Position numbers and translations under genes: made by a program. From positions 1 to 64,000 of the forward strand of contig JBBSYC010000001.1 of the NCBI GenBank assembly GCA_038045445.1: a DNA stretch of 64,000 nt, given 5' to 3'. The first letter of the stretch is position 1, and each line of letters begins with the position of its first letter. This document shows positions 25,181 to 34,458 of this stretch, one piece after another. This DNA comes from SICU01 sp038045445 (GTDB taxonomy: Archaea > Nanobdellota > Nanobdellia > Pacearchaeales > GW2011-AR1). Below the pieces are notes generated by a model. The model worked only from the letters and a program-made list of their open reading frames with translations. It did not search any database and was not told the DNA's origin.

Positions 25181-27165
25181 ATGAAAAGACAGTATTATTC
25201 AGATACCATTATTAATTTTTTAAATTTAAGTTCTAGTGAGATACTTGGTAATCTTGCAAAAAATAATGACTTTTCTTTGGAACAAAATCAAAGAAATGCT
25301 TGGTTAGAAGAAATAGAAATACTCAAAAAAAATTTAATCCATTACAAGGGTATGATTTATTTTGAATGGATAATTCCTCGTATGGGGAAAAGAATTGATG
25401 TTGTGCTTATTATTGACTCTACTATTTTTGTTCTTGAGTTCAAAATTGGTGAAAATGAGTTTAAATCTCATGCCATAGATCAAGTTTTTGACTATGCTCT
25501 TGATTTGAAATATTTTCACGAAACTAGCCAAGGCCATTTTATTGCACCGATATTAATAGCTACTAAAGCTAAGAACTTTTCTACAACTATTTCGACTACA
25601 ATTCATAATGATAAAATGCTTTTTCCAATAAATTGCAATAGTGAATTGTTACATAAGGTGATTGAAGAAGTTTTAGCTTTCACTAAAGAGAATAATATTA
25701 ATATTGTTGAATGGGAAAATGGAACATATAAACCAACACCTACAATTGTCGAGGCTGCAACTGCTCTATATAAAGGTCATTCAGTAAATGAAATTTCTAG
25801 GAGCGAAGCAAATGCTATAAATCTTAGTAGGACTTCTAATACCTTATCTGAAATAATTAAATTTTCAAAAGATAATTCACGTAAATCTATCTGTTTTGTT
25901 ACAGGCGTCCCAGGTGCAGGCAAAACTTTAATTGGGTTAGATATAGCAACAAAGCATATTGATAAGGAAAATGAAATTTATAGTGTTTTTCTTTCTGGAA
26001 ATGGTCCTCTTGTTGCAATTCTTCGCGAAGCCTTGGTGAGGGATAAGATTAGTAGTGGTAAAAAGCTAGGGTACAAATATAAGAAAGGCGAAATAATGAC
26101 CTCAGTTAGAATGTTTATTCAGAATGTCCATAATTTTCGCGATGAATGTATGGTGGATTTGAAAAAACCACCTATAGAACATGTTGCATTATTTGATGAA
26201 GCACAACGAGCATGGGATCTTAAACAAACAGCAAATTTTATGCAACGAAAAAAGAACTCTCCAAATTTTAATAAATCTGAACCCGAATTCTTAATCTCTT
26301 GTTTAGACCGCCATAAAGATTGGGCAGTTATTGTTTGTTTGGTCGGAGGCGGGCAGGAAATTAATACTGGAGAGGGAGGTATTAGAGAATGGGTTGAATC
26401 TTTGAATCGTTCTTATCGAGATTGGGATGTTTATATTCCCCCTATTCTCACAGATATGGAGTATGGTGCAATAGAAGTTTTAGAAGAAATTAAGTTACAT
26501 TCAAAAGTTATTACTAAAGATGAATTACATCTTTCAGTTTCAATGCGTTCTTTTAGAGAAGAAAATTTATCTTTATTGGTTAAACAGGTACTTGATTTAA
26601 ATTTGAATGAATCTAGAGAAACCTTAAAAAAAATAGAGGGTAAGTATCCTATTGTAATAACTCGCAATCTCGAAAATGCAAAAAAATGGCTTAAAGAACG
26701 TGCACGAGGTTCTGAGAGATATGGGATCGTAGTTTCTTCTCAGGCAGAGCGATTAAAACCTTATGCAATAGATGTTAAATCTCCAGTTAACCCGATTCAC
26801 TGGTTTCTTAATGGAAAGAATGATATTCGCTCATCTTATTTTCTTGAAGATGTTGTAACTGAATTTCAAGTTCAAGGACTTGAACTTGATTGGGCTTGTG
26901 TAACCTGGGATGCTGATTTTCGTTATACTAAAAATGGGTGGAATCATTTTTCTTTTGTAGGTAAAAATTGGAATAAAATAAGAAAACAAGAAAACAAGAG
27001 AGACAGACTTATTTAAAGAATGCTTATCGTGTTCTTTTAACTCGTGCGAGACAGGGAATGGTGATTTTTATTCCTCAAGGTAATTCAGAAGATTCTACGC
27101 GTAAAGATGAGTTTTACGATGTTACTTTCAAATATCTACAGGAAATCGGTTTTAAAGAAATTTAA
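25181..27165 (+). pseudogene. DUF2075 nuclease-helicase (Schlafen-like), frameshifted near the C-terminus
   Basis: The main frame (25181-27016) encodes 611 residues. The N-terminus has a PD-(D/E)xK-like pattern (GKRIDVVLI and FVLEFKIG), then Walker A VTGVPGAGKT and Walker B ALFDEAQRAWD of a superfamily 1-like helicase. It stops after RKQENKRDRLI. The other frame then continues with YLKNAYRVLLTRARQGMVIF, which is helicase motif VI, up to 27165. A one-base shift between about 26977 and 27016, near the duplicated AGAAAACA, joins them. This may be a real mutation, a programmed event or a sequence error. Confidence 0.8.
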
Positions 27166-27246
27166 TGTTTTTTATTAAATGTCTCCTCAGTAAACTATTA
27201 ATTTCTTCTTAGAAAGCTTTAAAAATGAACATTCTAAGTTCTATAC

Positions 27247-27501
27247 ATGAACGTTGAAATTATATCTCAAGAACCAGGAATTATTGAGCTTCGCGTTGAT
27301 AATCTCACTGTTGCAGAGATACTTAGAGTTTATTTGAACAATGAGGGTATTAAGTTTGCTGCATGGCGCAGAGATCATCTAACAAAACCCGTAATTTTCA
27401 GAGTCGAGAGTTCTGGAAAAAATGTAAAAAAAGATATTAGTGGTGCAGTAAGTGCCATAAACAAGGACTTGAATGCGTTTTCAAAGTTGCTTGGAAAATA
27501 G
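27247..27501 (+). CDS. rpoL: DNA-directed RNA polymerase subunit L (Rpb11 homologue)
   Basis: The 84-residue protein pairs with RpoD (Rpb3-like) to start assembly of archaeal RNA polymerase. The family pattern is visible: HTLA-like DNLTVAEILRVYLN, then FAAWRRDHLTKP, and a C-terminal helix. It opens a group of information-processing genes (radB, lig, tbp). Confidence 0.85.
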   Translation: MNVEIISQEPGIIELRVDNLTVAEILRVYLNNEGIKFAAWRRDHLTKPVIFRVESSGKNVKKDISGAVSAINKDLNAFSKLLGK

Positions 27502-27546
27502 ACAGGTTTATTAATCATTTTTTCTTTTCTTATTAAGGAGGTTTAT

Positions 27547-27747
27547 ATGGATTGCAAATGTAATTGGGTTGGAGCTATTCTTGCTATAATAATCATCGTT
27601 TTTGCTTATATGGCTAGTGCTTCTTCCAGATGGGTTATAATCATTGCCGCTCTTTTGCTTCTTTTACACGCTATGATGTGTAAGAAGTGTAGAATGTGCG
27701 GGGAGAGTATGATATCATCTAAGACTTCTAAAAAGGGTCGTAGATAA
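27547..27747 (+). CDS. Small two-helix membrane protein with cysteine pairs
   Basis: AAGGAGGT directly precedes the ATG. The 66-residue protein has CKC at the start, two hydrophobic segments (residues 8-24 and 28-45) and a CKKCRMCGES segment after the second helix that may bind metal, then a basic tail. No family was recognised. Confidence 0.6.
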   Translation: MDCKCNWVGAILAIIIIVFAYMASASSRWVIIIAALLLLLHAMMCKKCRMCGESMISSKTSKKGRR

Positions 27748-27798
27748 TAGGATATTTTTTATAATTATTTTTTTATAGTCTTTTTTCTTTCTTTTTCT

Positions 27799-28539
27799 AT
27801 GGGAAGAATTTCTGCAGGAAATTATGATTTGAATGTTTGGCTCAAGGGAGGCTATGACTCTGGAATCATAACTACTTTTTATGGTGGTCCTGGCTCTGGG
27901 AAGACTAACCTTTGCATGATTGCTGCTGTTTCTCAAGCAAAGAAAGGCAATAAGGTTATTTTTATAGATACAGAGGGGGGATTTTCTCCTGAAAGGGTAA
28001 AACAACTTTTTTCATCAAAATCTACTAATGGAGATAAGGAAGGACTTGACCTTGATAAAGTCTTATCAAATCTTCTTGTTTTAAAACCAACTAATTTTAA
28101 AGAACAGCAACAAGCATTTGACCAGCTCTTAAAATATGTTAAAGAACAAGTTTCATTGATAATTGTTGATGGGATGACTATGCTTTATAGATTGGATTTT
28201 GCAGATGCAAGAGACAGCGATAAGATTAGGGGCGAAGAGAATAATTTTGAGAATGTTCAGTCAGTTAATGCTATTCTGACCAAGCAGATGAGACTTCTTG
28301 TTGAGATTGCACGCAAGAAGGATATTCCTATTTTAGTAACTAATCAAACATATAATTGGAAAAATGAAGAGAAAATGGTTGCGGGGGATATAGTTAAGTA
28401 TTGGAGTAAATGTTTGATTGAATTATCTAATGATTCCGGAAAGAGGACTGCTTACTTAAGAAAACATAGGTCTATGGAAGAAAAATCTCTTCCTTTTCAA
28501 ATTTATGATGGGGGAATAAGAAAAAGAGGTTGGTTGTGA
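27799..28539 (+). CDS. radB: RadB, RecA-family recombination protein
   Basis: This 246-residue protein is a RecA/RadA paralogue without the N-terminal HhH domain, as is standard for archaeal RadB. Walker A is GPGSGKT (residues 30-36), followed by FIDTEGGFSPER and Walker B SLIIVDGM. RadB is thought to assist RadA in recombination. It is followed by DNA ligase, a sensible repair neighbour. Confidence 0.92.
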   Translation: MGRISAGNYDLNVWLKGGYDSGIITTFYGGPGSGKTNLCMIAAVSQAKKGNKVIFIDTEGGFSPERVKQLFSSKSTNGDKEGLDLDKVLSNLLVLKPTNFKEQQQAFDQLLKYVKEQVSLIIVDGMTMLYRLDFADARDSDKIRGEENNFENVQSVNAILTKQMRLLVEIARKKDIPILVTNQTYNWKNEEKMVAGDIVKYWSKCLIELSNDSGKRTAYLRKHRSMEEKSLPFQIYDGGIRKRGWL

Positions 28540-28572
28540 TTAAATTAAAATACCTGGTTTCTTTTGATAAGT

Positions 28573-30270
28573 ATGCATTATTCAAATTTTGTTGAGCTTT
28601 ACGAGAAGATTGCTTTTACTACAAAGAAACTGGAGAAAATTAAAATTATCTCTGATTTTTTACCATCTCTCAAGGGAAATGAGGAGTATGTCTATCTTTT
28701 AAGAGGGAAGGTTTTTCCAGACTTTGATTCTAAAGAACTTGGAGTTTCTACTCAAATAGTCATAAGGGCTTTGAGTGTTGCGTCTGGTTTCTCTGGTGCA
28801 GAAATCCTTTCAAGGTTTAAGGAAATTGGAGATTTAGGAGATGTTGCAGTTAGTTTGCTGAAGAAGAAAAGACAACATTCTTTATTTTCTAAGAGACTTA
28901 GTGTATCTCATGTTATTGAAAGTATTAAAAAAATTTCTTCAGTTGGAGGAGAAGGGTCTATTGAAGGAAAAATATCTATTATTTCTGAACTACTTATAGA
29001 AGCTCATGAAAAAGAAGCTTGTTATATTGTTAGAACACTATTAGGAGATTTGCGTATAGGTGTTGCTGATGCAGTTTTAGTAGATTCTATACTAAGAGCG
29101 TTTTTTCCAGAGGATAAAGAGATGATTAATAAAGTTCAAAAGGCTTATGATTTGACAAATGATTTTGCTCAAATTTTAAGATTTGCATTTTCAGGAAAAG
29201 AACAATTTGAACACATCTCTCTTGTTCCAGGGAGAGCTTTGAATGTTATGCTTGCAACTAAAGTTTACGATATTAAAGAGGCTTTTGATGTTTGTGGAAG
29301 ACCTGCCGCATTTGAGCATAAGTATGATGGTTTTAGAATAATTGTAAGTTCTGACGGTAAAAATATAAAACTCTTCACTCGTAGATTGGAAGATGTAACT
29401 GCACAATTTCCAGAAGTTGTTGAAAGTGTTTCTAAACATGTTCATGCAAAGAGTTTCATTCTTGATACAGAAGCGGTTGGTTTCGAGTCTAAAACTGGAA
29501 GATACCTTCCTTTTGAGGCTATAAGTCAGAGAATAAAAAGAAAATATGGGATTTCAGAATTGGCTTCTAAAATGCCTGTTGAACTAAAGGTTTTTGATGT
29601 CCTATACTTGGATGGAGAAAATAAATTAGATTTTCCATTTGCTGAAAGAAGAAAAATACTTGAAAAAATTGTAGATTCTGTTTCTTGGAAGATTTCTCCT
29701 TCAACACAGATTGTTACAGATTCCGAAAAAGAGGTTGAAAAATTTTACAAAGATGCTTTACGAATTGGTGAAGAAGGGATAATGGTGAAAAGTATTAATT
29801 CTCCTTATGTTTCTGGAAGATACGTTGGGAATATGGCAAAGCTTAAGCCTAATGTAGCAGATTTAGATTTAGTTATTGTAGGAGGAGAATACGGCACTGG
29901 AAAAAGGGTGGGAGGGTTGACTAGTTTTATAGTTGCTTGTAGAAAGGGAGAAGATTTGTTGGAGGTTGGACGAGTCTCTTCTGGATTAAAGGAGAAAAGT
30001 TCAGAGGGAACAACTTATATGGAAATTGATTCCTTGTTACAACCACTCATAATAAAAGAAGAGGAGAATATTGTTTATGTTAAACCTCTAATTGTTGTGT
30101 CAGTTACTTACCAAAATATTCAACCAAGTCCGACTTATTCTTCAGGGTTTGCCTTGCGCTTTCCAAGGATTACTCATTATCGTCCGGAAAGGGGGATTAG
30201 AGATATAGCAACTGTAGAGGAGATAATGAGGGAAGTTGCTAAAAATTCAAGTAAACTAGCAAAAAAATGA
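28573..30270 (+). CDS. lig: ATP-dependent DNA ligase
   Basis: The enzyme joins nicks in DNA. From the ATG at 28573 it has 565 residues (a TTG lies three codons earlier). The N-terminal DNA-binding domain includes LLGDLRIGVADA. The adenylation motif is EHKYDGFR with Lys near residue 250. Motifs III (FILDTEAVGF), IV (EEGIMVKS) and V (KLKPN) and an OB-fold C-terminus follow. Its length matches archaeal replicative ligases. Confidence 0.96.
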   Translation: MHYSNFVELYEKIAFTTKKLEKIKIISDFLPSLKGNEEYVYLLRGKVFPDFDSKELGVSTQIVIRALSVASGFSGAEILSRFKEIGDLGDVAVSLLKKKRQHSLFSKRLSVSHVIESIKKISSVGGEGSIEGKISIISELLIEAHEKEACYIVRTLLGDLRIGVADAVLVDSILRAFFPEDKEMINKVQKAYDLTNDFAQILRFAFSGKEQFEHISLVPGRALNVMLATKVYDIKEAFDVCGRPAAFEHKYDGFRIIVSSDGKNIKLFTRRLEDVTAQFPEVVESVSKHVHAKSFILDTEAVGFESKTGRYLPFEAISQRIKRKYGISELASKMPVELKVFDVLYLDGENKLDFPFAERRKILEKIVDSVSWKISPSTQIVTDSEKEVEKFYKDALRIGEEGIMVKSINSPYVSGRYVGNMAKLKPNVADLDLVIVGGEYGTGKRVGGLTSFIVACRKGEDLLEVGRVSSGLKEKSSEGTTYMEIDSLLQPLIIKEEENIVYVKPLIVVSVTYQNIQPSPTYSSGFALRFPRITHYRPERGIRDIATVEEIMREVAKNSSKLAKK

Positions 30271-30310
30271 CCTAATAAGGTTTATAAAGCAAAACCTTAT
30301 TTAAAGGTTA

Positions 30311-30880
30311 ATGTCTGAAGTAAAATCTAATTTGATCGTTCAGAATATTGTTGCGACGGCTTCTCTTGGGAAAGAAGTTTCCTTAACTAAACTTGCAAAA
30401 ACACAGAGTAATACGGAGTATAATCCAGAACAGTTTCCAGGTCTTGTTTTAAGAGTTAAAAAACCAAAGTCTGCAGTTCTTGTTTTCTCATCAGGAAATT
30501 TGGTTTGCACAGGCACTAAGAGTGTTGCTCAAGTGAAGGAAGTAGTTAATCAGGTGATAAAACAGCTTGCTAAGATAGGAGTTAGGATTACCGCTAGTCC
30601 CAAGATAACTGTTCAGAATATTGTTGCTTCTGGAAGTATTGACATTGATTTGAATTTGAATATTTTGGCGCTTGAACTTGAGAATACTGAATATGAACCC
30701 GAACAGTTTCCAGGTCTTGTTTACAAACTTGGTACTCCAAATGCAACTTTTCTTCTTTTTTCTAACGGTAAACTTGTTTGTACAGGTACCAAGAATAAGG
30801 CAGAGCTTGATGATTCAATGGTGCAGTTGAACAAGAATGTTAAAGAAGTTTTGAAGAGACTTAAGAAAGAAAATTCATAA
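30311..30880 (+). CDS. tbp: TATA-box-binding protein
   Basis: The 189-residue saddle protein shows two direct repeats of about 90 residues. Each contains VQNIVA(T/S)(A/G)S near its start, then YxPEQFPGLV and a VCTGTK segment. TBP recruits TFB and RNA polymerase to promoters. TFE is also in the window (19432-20079). Confidence 0.96.
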   Translation: MSEVKSNLIVQNIVATASLGKEVSLTKLAKTQSNTEYNPEQFPGLVLRVKKPKSAVLVFSSGNLVCTGTKSVAQVKEVVNQVIKQLAKIGVRITASPKITVQNIVASGSIDIDLNLNILALELENTEYEPEQFPGLVYKLGTPNATFLLFSNGKLVCTGTKNKAELDDSMVQLNKNVKEVLKRLKKENS

Positions 30881-30983
30881 AGATTTCTGTAAATATCTTT
30901 TCACTCCTTTAGTTTATAGTAGTTTTTGGGGTATTTTTTAGGTTGCAATTAGGTTTATAAACTACACTTTTAGATTCTTTGAT

Positions 30984-31280
30984 ATGGCTATTGAAAAAAT
31001 TTTTGAAGGTTTTGATAAACTTTTTCTTTCTGGGTTGGGGGATGCGATAAATGGAGAAAGTAGAAGAGAATTTTACGAAGTATTTAGGGCAGGATGTATT
31101 AGATTATTACGGGAAGCATATGATTCAAATAGGGTTGGTCCAGATCTTATACCGGATGAAATTGGATATTGTAAGGTGCTTGTGGCCGCTGGGCTTCTTG
31201 ATGAATTTGGAGATAAAAACAGCTCTATTTATTATATTCCTTCAGATGAGACAAGGGATTTAGTTGAGAATTCTAGGTAA
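30984..31280 (+). CDS. Uncharacterised 98-residue protein
   Basis: The frame starts MAIEKIFEGFDKLF and is preceded by an AT-rich promoter-like stretch. The protein is soluble, mostly helical (REFYEVFRAGCIRLLREAYD), with a possible short beta part at the end (SSIYYIPSDE), which recalls a small winged helix. Nothing diagnostic was recognised. Confidence 0.5.
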   Translation: MAIEKIFEGFDKLFLSGLGDAINGESRREFYEVFRAGCIRLLREAYDSNRVGPDLIPDEIGYCKVLVAAGLLDEFGDKNSSIYYIPSDETRDLVENSR

Positions 31281-31407
31281 ACTGACTTAACTTGCTTTGT
31301 TGTTTTTTCATTTTGAGAATTACTGATTTACTGGTGTAATTTGTTACTGGTTGTTTTATTCTTGATTGAATTGAACTTAAGGCTTCTTGCAAATAGAAAA
31401 GTTTATA

Positions 31408-31423
31408 TAAGACATATGTCTTA
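31408..31423. promoter_or_regulatory. 16-bp palindrome overlapping the promoter of the HTH-LAGLIDADG operon
   Basis: TAAGACATATGTCTTA is a perfect palindrome. It abuts the TATA-like GTTTATATAA at 31401-31410 and ends seven bases before the ATG at 31431. Binding there would block initiation, so autorepression by the HTH protein is a reasonable guess. Confidence 0.55.
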
Positions 31424-31430
31424 CTATGAT

Positions 31431-31637
31431 ATGCCTAGAAAATTAGATGAAAATAAAGTAACTAAAATAAAAAATATTTTAAGAAAAAATACTCAAGGTC
31501 TTTGGGTTAGGGAGATTGCTCGGAGATGTGAGTTAGATAGGTCAACTGTTTCAATTTATCTTTCTAAACATATGAAAAATGAAGTCGATGTAATATCTAT
31601 TTCAGGCCTTGTTAAAATTTACAAGCTGAAGAGGTAA
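31431..31637 (+). CDS. Small helix-turn-helix protein
   Basis: From the ATG at 31431, placed about 25 bases after a TATA-like box, the protein has 68 residues. GLWVREIARRCELDRSTVSIYL is a clear helix-turn-helix, followed by a short wing and a basic end. The GAGGT for the next gene is at its 3' end, so the LAGLIDADG protein is translated with it. It probably regulates its own palindromic promoter. Confidence 0.7.
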   Translation: MPRKLDENKVTKIKNILRKNTQGLWVREIARRCELDRSTVSIYLSKHMKNEVDVISISGLVKIYKLKR

Positions 31638-31640
31638 TTT

Positions 31641-32960
31641 ATGAAAAATCTGGTTAATCTAAATGATTTCCTTATAGGACCATTCTACATAGATTTATCT
31701 GATGAATGTAGGATTTCTTTAATAAACAAAAGTTTAAACAAAGTAGGCTCAAAGGATAATCTTTCTAATAAGTTAAATTGTTCTAAAAAATCTTTAAATG
31801 AAATAATTGTGGGGCAAACAAAATATGGTCGGAGATTTATACCAGCCAATATTTTAAAAAATTTGCTTTCAATTCTTTCTTTAGATGCACTAGATATTGA
31901 GACTCATGTTTTGCATTTAAGGCGGGGAAGGAGCGCGAGAGAAGTTGCCGTTAAATTGCCTTTAAATTCTAGTCCAGAGCTTTCTCTATTAGTCGCTAAA
32001 GCTTTAGGAGATGGATGCATTTGTTCTGACTGGAGATTTGATTATAAAAATAACAGCATGGAGCTATTAGACGAAGTAATAATGGCTGTGGAGAAAGCAA
32101 TTGGTAAGTCTAAATTTACTTTAAATAATAGGGGAAATAATTGTTACGACCTTAAATTCTCACCAGTTATTGGATATGTATTGAATAAACTGGGAGTTCC
32201 ACAGAGTTATAAGATTAATCAGCCCGCTGAAATACCTGAATGGATTAAAAACGGAGATTTAAACTGTAAGAAGAGTTTCATTAGGGGTTTATTTGATGAT
32301 GAGTCTTGTGTAGATTATAAAGGTAAACGAATTATTATTGCTTTTAGCAAAATTAAAGATTTAGAAGATTCATTGCGTGATTTTTTAATTTCCATCAAAA
32401 ATATGCTTTTAGATTTTGGAATTGAAACTAGCAAGATTAGCTTACAAAAAGATTATTGTGGCAAGAGATTATTAAGATTTCAAATATATGGTCAAGATAA
32501 CTTTAGAAAATTTCAAGAGAGCATTGGCTATACACATGTTAATAAAATAAAATTCTTAGAAAAATTGCGCAATAGCTATATTAATATTCATAAAAATAAA
32601 GATGCTGTTTTTAAAAGTATTATTGCTTCTAGTAATCCAATCACAGCTAGGGAAGCAGCAGAGAACAATAATATTAGTGTTAAACTTGCAAAATTTCATT
32701 TATCAAATTTAGTATTAGAAGGGAAAATCAATAAGTCTAAGGGCATGAGCCCAAATATTTGGGGAGCCATTGGTACTAAAGTATTAAATAATCGTGAGAA
32801 TATTTTGGAACTATTAAGTAAAAAAGAATTAACTGCTAATAGCATTTCTAGAGAATTACTATTAAATGAGAAATATGTTTTTTATTTGTTAAATTATCTT
32901 GAACATAATGGCTTAATATCCTCTAATTGTTTACATCCTAGAATTTGGAAAGTTAAGTGA
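31641..32960 (+). CDS. Free-standing LAGLIDADG endonuclease-like protein with HTH domains
   Basis: The 439-residue protein has two LAGLIDADG helices: LLVAKALGDGCI near residue 116 and FIRGLFDDESCV near residue 214. Each bears an acidic residue at the catalytic place. The N-terminal 70 residues look like an HTH (SNKLNCSKKSLNEIIVGQ). The C-terminal 120 residues hold two winged-helix-like repeats (NPITAREAAENNNISVKLAKF and KKELTANSISRELL). It is not an intein, as no splicing motifs or extein are seen. It may be a homing endonuclease or a domesticated regulator. Confidence 0.75.
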   Translation: MKNLVNLNDFLIGPFYIDLSDECRISLINKSLNKVGSKDNLSNKLNCSKKSLNEIIVGQTKYGRRFIPANILKNLLSILSLDALDIETHVLHLRRGRSAREVAVKLPLNSSPELSLLVAKALGDGCICSDWRFDYKNNSMELLDEVIMAVEKAIGKSKFTLNNRGNNCYDLKFSPVIGYVLNKLGVPQSYKINQPAEIPEWIKNGDLNCKKSFIRGLFDDESCVDYKGKRIIIAFSKIKDLEDSLRDFLISIKNMLLDFGIETSKISLQKDYCGKRLLRFQIYGQDNFRKFQESIGYTHVNKIKFLEKLRNSYINIHKNKDAVFKSIIASSNPITAREAAENNNISVKLAKFHLSNLVLEGKINKSKGMSPNIWGAIGTKVLNNRENILELLSKKELTANSISRELLLNEKYVFYLLNYLEHNGLISSNCLHPRIWKVK

Positions 32961-34116
32961 TAAAACTTTGAAGTGTTTTCTGTTTTATGTCTTTTAGTAT
33001 TTGGCTTTTATTTAGATAGTTACTAATTGGAGTTTTAAGTCGAGTTTGTACGTCGTTAAGAGATTCTTGTAATGTTTCGAATCTTTTTGGTTCTTCTTTC
33101 ATAGCAGATCTTATTATCTCCCTTAATATTCCTACGCCACAAGGAGCATAATATTGGGGACGAATTTCTCTTAGAACGAGTACAGATGCTTGTTTTCGAA
33201 CGTGCTCAAGATATTCAGTAATGCCGAGCCTTGCACTATAATATCCACCAGTAACACTTTCAGCATATTTCTTTCTTTTAAAGATAGACTCATAATCTTG
33301 CCAAATTCCCCCATTTAGTTTTGTTGATATTTCTATAACTTCGAAACTCCAGTATCTTGGAAGTAAAATAATCTCATAATGATTTCCAATATATTCACCA
33401 CTAAAAACAAGATATTCATTGATTTGTGGAAAATATCTAATCTTTTCAATTTTCTGTTCAGATAATGTTGAATCAACGCAAGTTACTGCCCATCTTGTAG
33501 GTACTAATTTTCTATTTTTTTTCATGCCTAAAAGTCCTGCTGATAATATTTTTATTATTGTTGATGTTTGTGTGTTTACCTTATGCAATTCTTGAATAGC
33601 TGTTGCTGACTTTGTTTCTTTGTCATTGACTAAATAGTCTACTTTTGGTTTTACAGGGGCGTTTTCTTGCAGTTCTGCTTTTTCTACTTCTGCGGCTTTG
33701 GGTATTAAAGGACTCCTGTCGTCTTGCTCTTTATTTGCAGTTACTGGTTTTTTTAAATAGAATTCTGTTGCAATTGATTTGTGAGTCATTGCAACTTCTT
33801 TCATTACAGAGAGAAATTTTGTTTCTAACTTTTTTATATTGCTTTGAGTTCTTCCATATATTAGTTGATTCCTGTAATTTACTATTTGGGAAATAGAAAG
33901 CTTGTTTTCGTGCCATGATTCGGGGGAAGACATTATACTTGTGTCTCCTGTTTCTTGGGGGGCTAGAATGCCTGTATAAACATTGGGGTAGTTCCATTTT
34001 CCTATAAATATCTCTGGGGGGGTTGAGCCACTGAAGTTCTGTATTTTTATTGGCTTGCCTATGAAAAAAGAATGCTTATCACATTCTTCTTCACCACATG
34101 TTTTGCAAATTGACAT
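32953..34116 (-). CDS. nreA: NreA-type archaeal DNA repair protein
   Basis: The 387-residue protein starts with a small zinc motif (CKTCGEEECDKH). The Nre block follows (GSTPPEIFIGKWNYPNVYTGILAP, GDTSIMSSPESW, then IVNYRNQLIYG). The C-terminal end QKTLQSFIT fits a PCNA-interacting peptide (QxxLxxF). NreA/NreB are linked to repair of mitomycin C damage in haloarchaea. A low-conservation linker lies between about 110 and 170. Its 3' end overlaps the LAGLIDADG gene by eight bases. Confidence 0.87.
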   Translation of the reverse strand: MSICKTCGEEECDKHSFFIGKPIKIQNFSGSTPPEIFIGKWNYPNVYTGILAPQETGDTSIMSSPESWHENKLSISQIVNYRNQLIYGRTQSNIKKLETKFLSVMKEVAMTHKSIATEFYLKKPVTANKEQDDRSPLIPKAAEVEKAELQENAPVKPKVDYLVNDKETKSATAIQELHKVNTQTSTIIKILSAGLLGMKKNRKLVPTRWAVTCVDSTLSEQKIEKIRYFPQINEYLVFSGEYIGNHYEIILLPRYWSFEVIEISTKLNGGIWQDYESIFKRKKYAESVTGGYYSARLGITEYLEHVRKQASVLVLREIRPQYYAPCGVGILREIIRSAMKEEPKRFETLQESLNDVQTRLKTPISNYLNKSQILKDIKQKTLQSFIT

Positions 34117-34188
34117 TATTTTTGATAATTATCTTTGTTTATAGAAATTGTTGTGTTTTTTTACTATTTTGTTTTTCAAAAGCTTTAT

Positions 34189-34224
34189 ATATACGTATAC
34201 ATATACGTATACATATACGTATAC
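34189..34224 (+). repeat. Three tandem 12-bp repeats at the TA module 2 promoter
   Basis: ATATACGTATAC occurs three times head to tail and ends exactly at the ATG at 34225. Each unit contains the palindrome TATACGTATA. The array overlaps the AT-rich promoter (CTTTATATATA), so it is probably a set of cooperative operator sites for the antitoxin. The unit length of just over one helical turn supports side-by-side binding. Confidence 0.65.
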
Positions 34225-34458
34225 ATGGTTAAAATGGTATCGTTATCTGACAAGGCATATGATAGGCTTAAGGTAAGAAAAGGATTAAAATCTTTTTCAG
34301 AAGTTGTAGTGGAACTTACCAATGAGAAATCTGAGAAATATAAGGATATTATGAAATTTGCTGGAATATTCAAAGATAACTCTGATGAATGGGGAAGGAT
34401 TGAGAAAGAGATATATGCTGAAAGAAAAAAAGCAAAACTAAAGGATTACAAATGGTAA
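34225..34458 (+). CDS. VapB-type antitoxin (DUF217-like), module 2
   Basis: From the ATG at 34225 the protein has 77 residues and begins MVKMVSLSDKAYDRLKVRKG. It continues SFSEVVVELTNE, the pattern of the DUF217 antitoxins found in archaea. The C-terminal half is charged and helical, suited to toxin binding. An in-frame extension upstream merely translates the repeats and is rejected. It overlaps the toxin gene by seven bases. It is unrelated to the AbrB-type antitoxins of modules 1 and 3. Confidence 0.8.
   Translation: MVKMVSLSDKAYDRLKVRKGLKSFSEVVVELTNEKSEKYKDIMKFAGIFKDNSDEWGRIEKEIYAERKKAKLKDYKW

Noticed and set aside
31641..32960. An intein in the LAGLIDADG gene.
   Set aside because: There are no intein splicing blocks and no host protein halves on either side.
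34135..34224. N-terminal extension of the module 2 antitoxin.
   Set aside because: It only translates the 12-bp repeats and a promoter, giving an artificial IYVYIYV repeat.
34189..34224. A CRISPR-like array, because of the tandem repeats.
   Set aside because: The units are contiguous without spacers and only 12 bp long. No cas gene is present, and no CRISPR array was seen elsewhere in the window.
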